NCBI GenBank assembly: GCA_964638035.1
Contig: CAZWXD010000012.1
Coordinates: 1 to 64,000, forward strand
Source of the DNA: JAGGAG01 sp964638035
GTDB lineage: Bacteria > Gemmatimonadota > Gemmatimonadetes > Gemmatimonadales > GWC2-71-9
Length of the DNA stretch: 64,000 nt
Reading direction: 5' to 3'
Notes under the pieces: model-generated
The model's database searches: none
What the model was told of the DNA's origin: nothing
What the model saw: the letters and a program-made list of their open reading frames with translations, nothing else
Translations under genes and position numbers: made by a program
Part shown: one piece after another, positions 63,501 through 64,000 of the stretch
Numbering within the stretch: the stretch's first letter is position 1
Layout of the letters: the number at the start of each line of letters is the position of its first letter

Positions 63501-64000
63501 CTACACCTTGTGGTACTTCACCCGCCCCGCCTGGCTCCCATCCGCCGTCGCGTAGACCTCGAAATCACCGAAGAGCGAGGGCGCCACACCACGCAGCACC
63601 TCGAGGATCCTCACCGAGAGGCGGCGGATCTCCAACTCGGCGCCCTCGCCGAGGCGGAGTTCGAGCATCGTCCGCCAGGCGCGGACATTCCCGCTCACGA
63701 CGATCTTCGTCTCGGTGGCATTGGGGAGGAGGCTCCGTGCCGCCTCGCGCGCCATCTTCCGCCGGTGGACCCGGCTCTCCACGTGGGCGTACTTCTCCAT
63801 CAGCCCCTCGACCTGGCGGACGTACGCCGCCTGCGCCTCGGTCACCTGCCGCTCCCATTCGGCCTCGAGGGCCGGCATGCCCTGGATGGCGGGAGGCATG
63901 ACGAAGTTGGCTTCCGACTCGTCCACGTACCGCTGGGAGAGCTGGGAGTAGCCGAACCCGGCCCGGTGGCGGACCAGCTCATGGGTGAGGGAGCGGGAGA
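63501..64000 (-). CDS. thyX: FAD-dependent thymidylate synthase ThyX (5' end outside the window)
   Basis: The visible part reads THELVRHRAGFGYSQLSQRYVDE at the right edge, continues with an inserted helical segment and ends LLPNATETKIVVSGNVRAWRTMLELR and ILEVLRGVAPSLFGDFEVY. The ThyX signature is present but as RHR-x8-S rather than the usual RHR-x7-S. ThyX makes dTMP from dUMP with FAD and methylene-tetrahydrofolate. A GTG at 63926 is internal, not the true start. About 110 bp separate its stop from the leader hairpin of the next operon. Confidence 0.9.
   Translation of the reverse strand, partial: SRSLTHELVRHRAGFGYSQLSQRYVDESEANFVMPPAIQGMPALEAEWERQVTEAQAAYVRQVEGLMEKYAHVESRVHRRKMAREAARSLLPNATETKIVVSGNVRAWRTMLELRLGEGAELEIRRLSVRILEVLRGVAPSLFGDFEVYATADGSQAGRVKYHKV

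Overview
The window is GC-rich, densely coded bacterial chromosome with short gaps, many 4-bp start/stop overlaps and mixed-strand operons. The diderm envelope genes (TonB receptor, RND tripartite pump, AsmA-like DUF748 protein, outer-membrane barrels), the large Ser/Thr kinase with C-terminal TPRs, the S46 and M1 peptidases and the overall style suggest a Gemmatimonadota-type organism. This is inferred from gene content; there is no rRNA or other decisive marker. I saw no tRNA, rRNA, CRISPR array, integrase or transposase.

Layout. 0-4.2 kb: Rieske/FAD oxidoreductase, DinB-like protein, an SdpR-SdpI pair with an operator palindrome, and a DUF2628-like membrane protein. 4.2-9 kb (minus): DUF748/AsmA-like giant coupled to a membrane glycerophosphodiesterase. 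9-12 kb (minus): copper operon copZ-copA-csoR with a C5/G5 palindrome and dense G-tracts at the promoter. 12-13 kb: an NTF2-like secreted protein bracketed by inverted repeat blocks. 13-18.8 kb (minus): complete RND efflux operon. 19-23 kb: GAF protein, then DUF3299 plus LolD-like ATPase plus FtsX-like permease. 22.9-23.5 kb: a GxxExxY nuclease-fold gene inside inverted copies of the same TTCACACGGAGG repeat. 23.5-30 kb: S46 peptidase, PAP2 phosphatase, a cysteine-depleted FmdB-like protein, a PD40 propeller lipoprotein and a large outer-membrane protein. 29.8-30.7 kb: a stand-alone cysteine-free ribosomal protein S4 with a small CxCGxxHL partner. 30.8-35.2 kb: YVTN propeller, HupE-like protein (apparent CTG start), M1 peptidase, DUF6702. 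35.1-39.4 kb (minus): TonB receptor and companions, BFD-like ferredoxin, SDR. 39.5-45.6 kb: endonuclease/phosphatase-fold protein, EF-G-like GTPase, group II PLP decarboxylase, small lipoprotein, LysM protein. 45.8-52.2 kb: Ser/Thr kinase-TPR, small coiled-coil protein, outer-membrane barrel, class I fructose-bisphosphate aldolase, AI-2E-family protein. 52-56 kb (minus): sigma-54 activator set between acidic lipoproteins, plus a TPR protein. 56-59.4 kb: peptide-type solute-binding lipoprotein and a Cys-pair repeat lipoprotein. 59.5-63.4 kb (minus): two ATP-grasp ligases, GNAT acetyltransferase and a lysine 2,3-aminomutase-type radical SAM enzyme. The right edge cuts into thyX.

The most promising candidate for an undescribed system is the 59.5-63.4 kb cassette. 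Its KamA homologue keeps both aspartates that select lysine, and it is co-transcribed with a GNAT and two divergent D-Ala-D-Ala-ligase-like ATP-grasp enzymes. A terminator-like hairpin lies immediately before the first ribosome-binding site. I infer a beta-lysine (or beta-amino acid) acylation and/or dipeptide ligation pathway under leader control. The second candidate is the repeat family seen at 12 kb and 23 kb, which looks like a small non-autonomous mobile element, with one copy carrying the GxxExxY gene.
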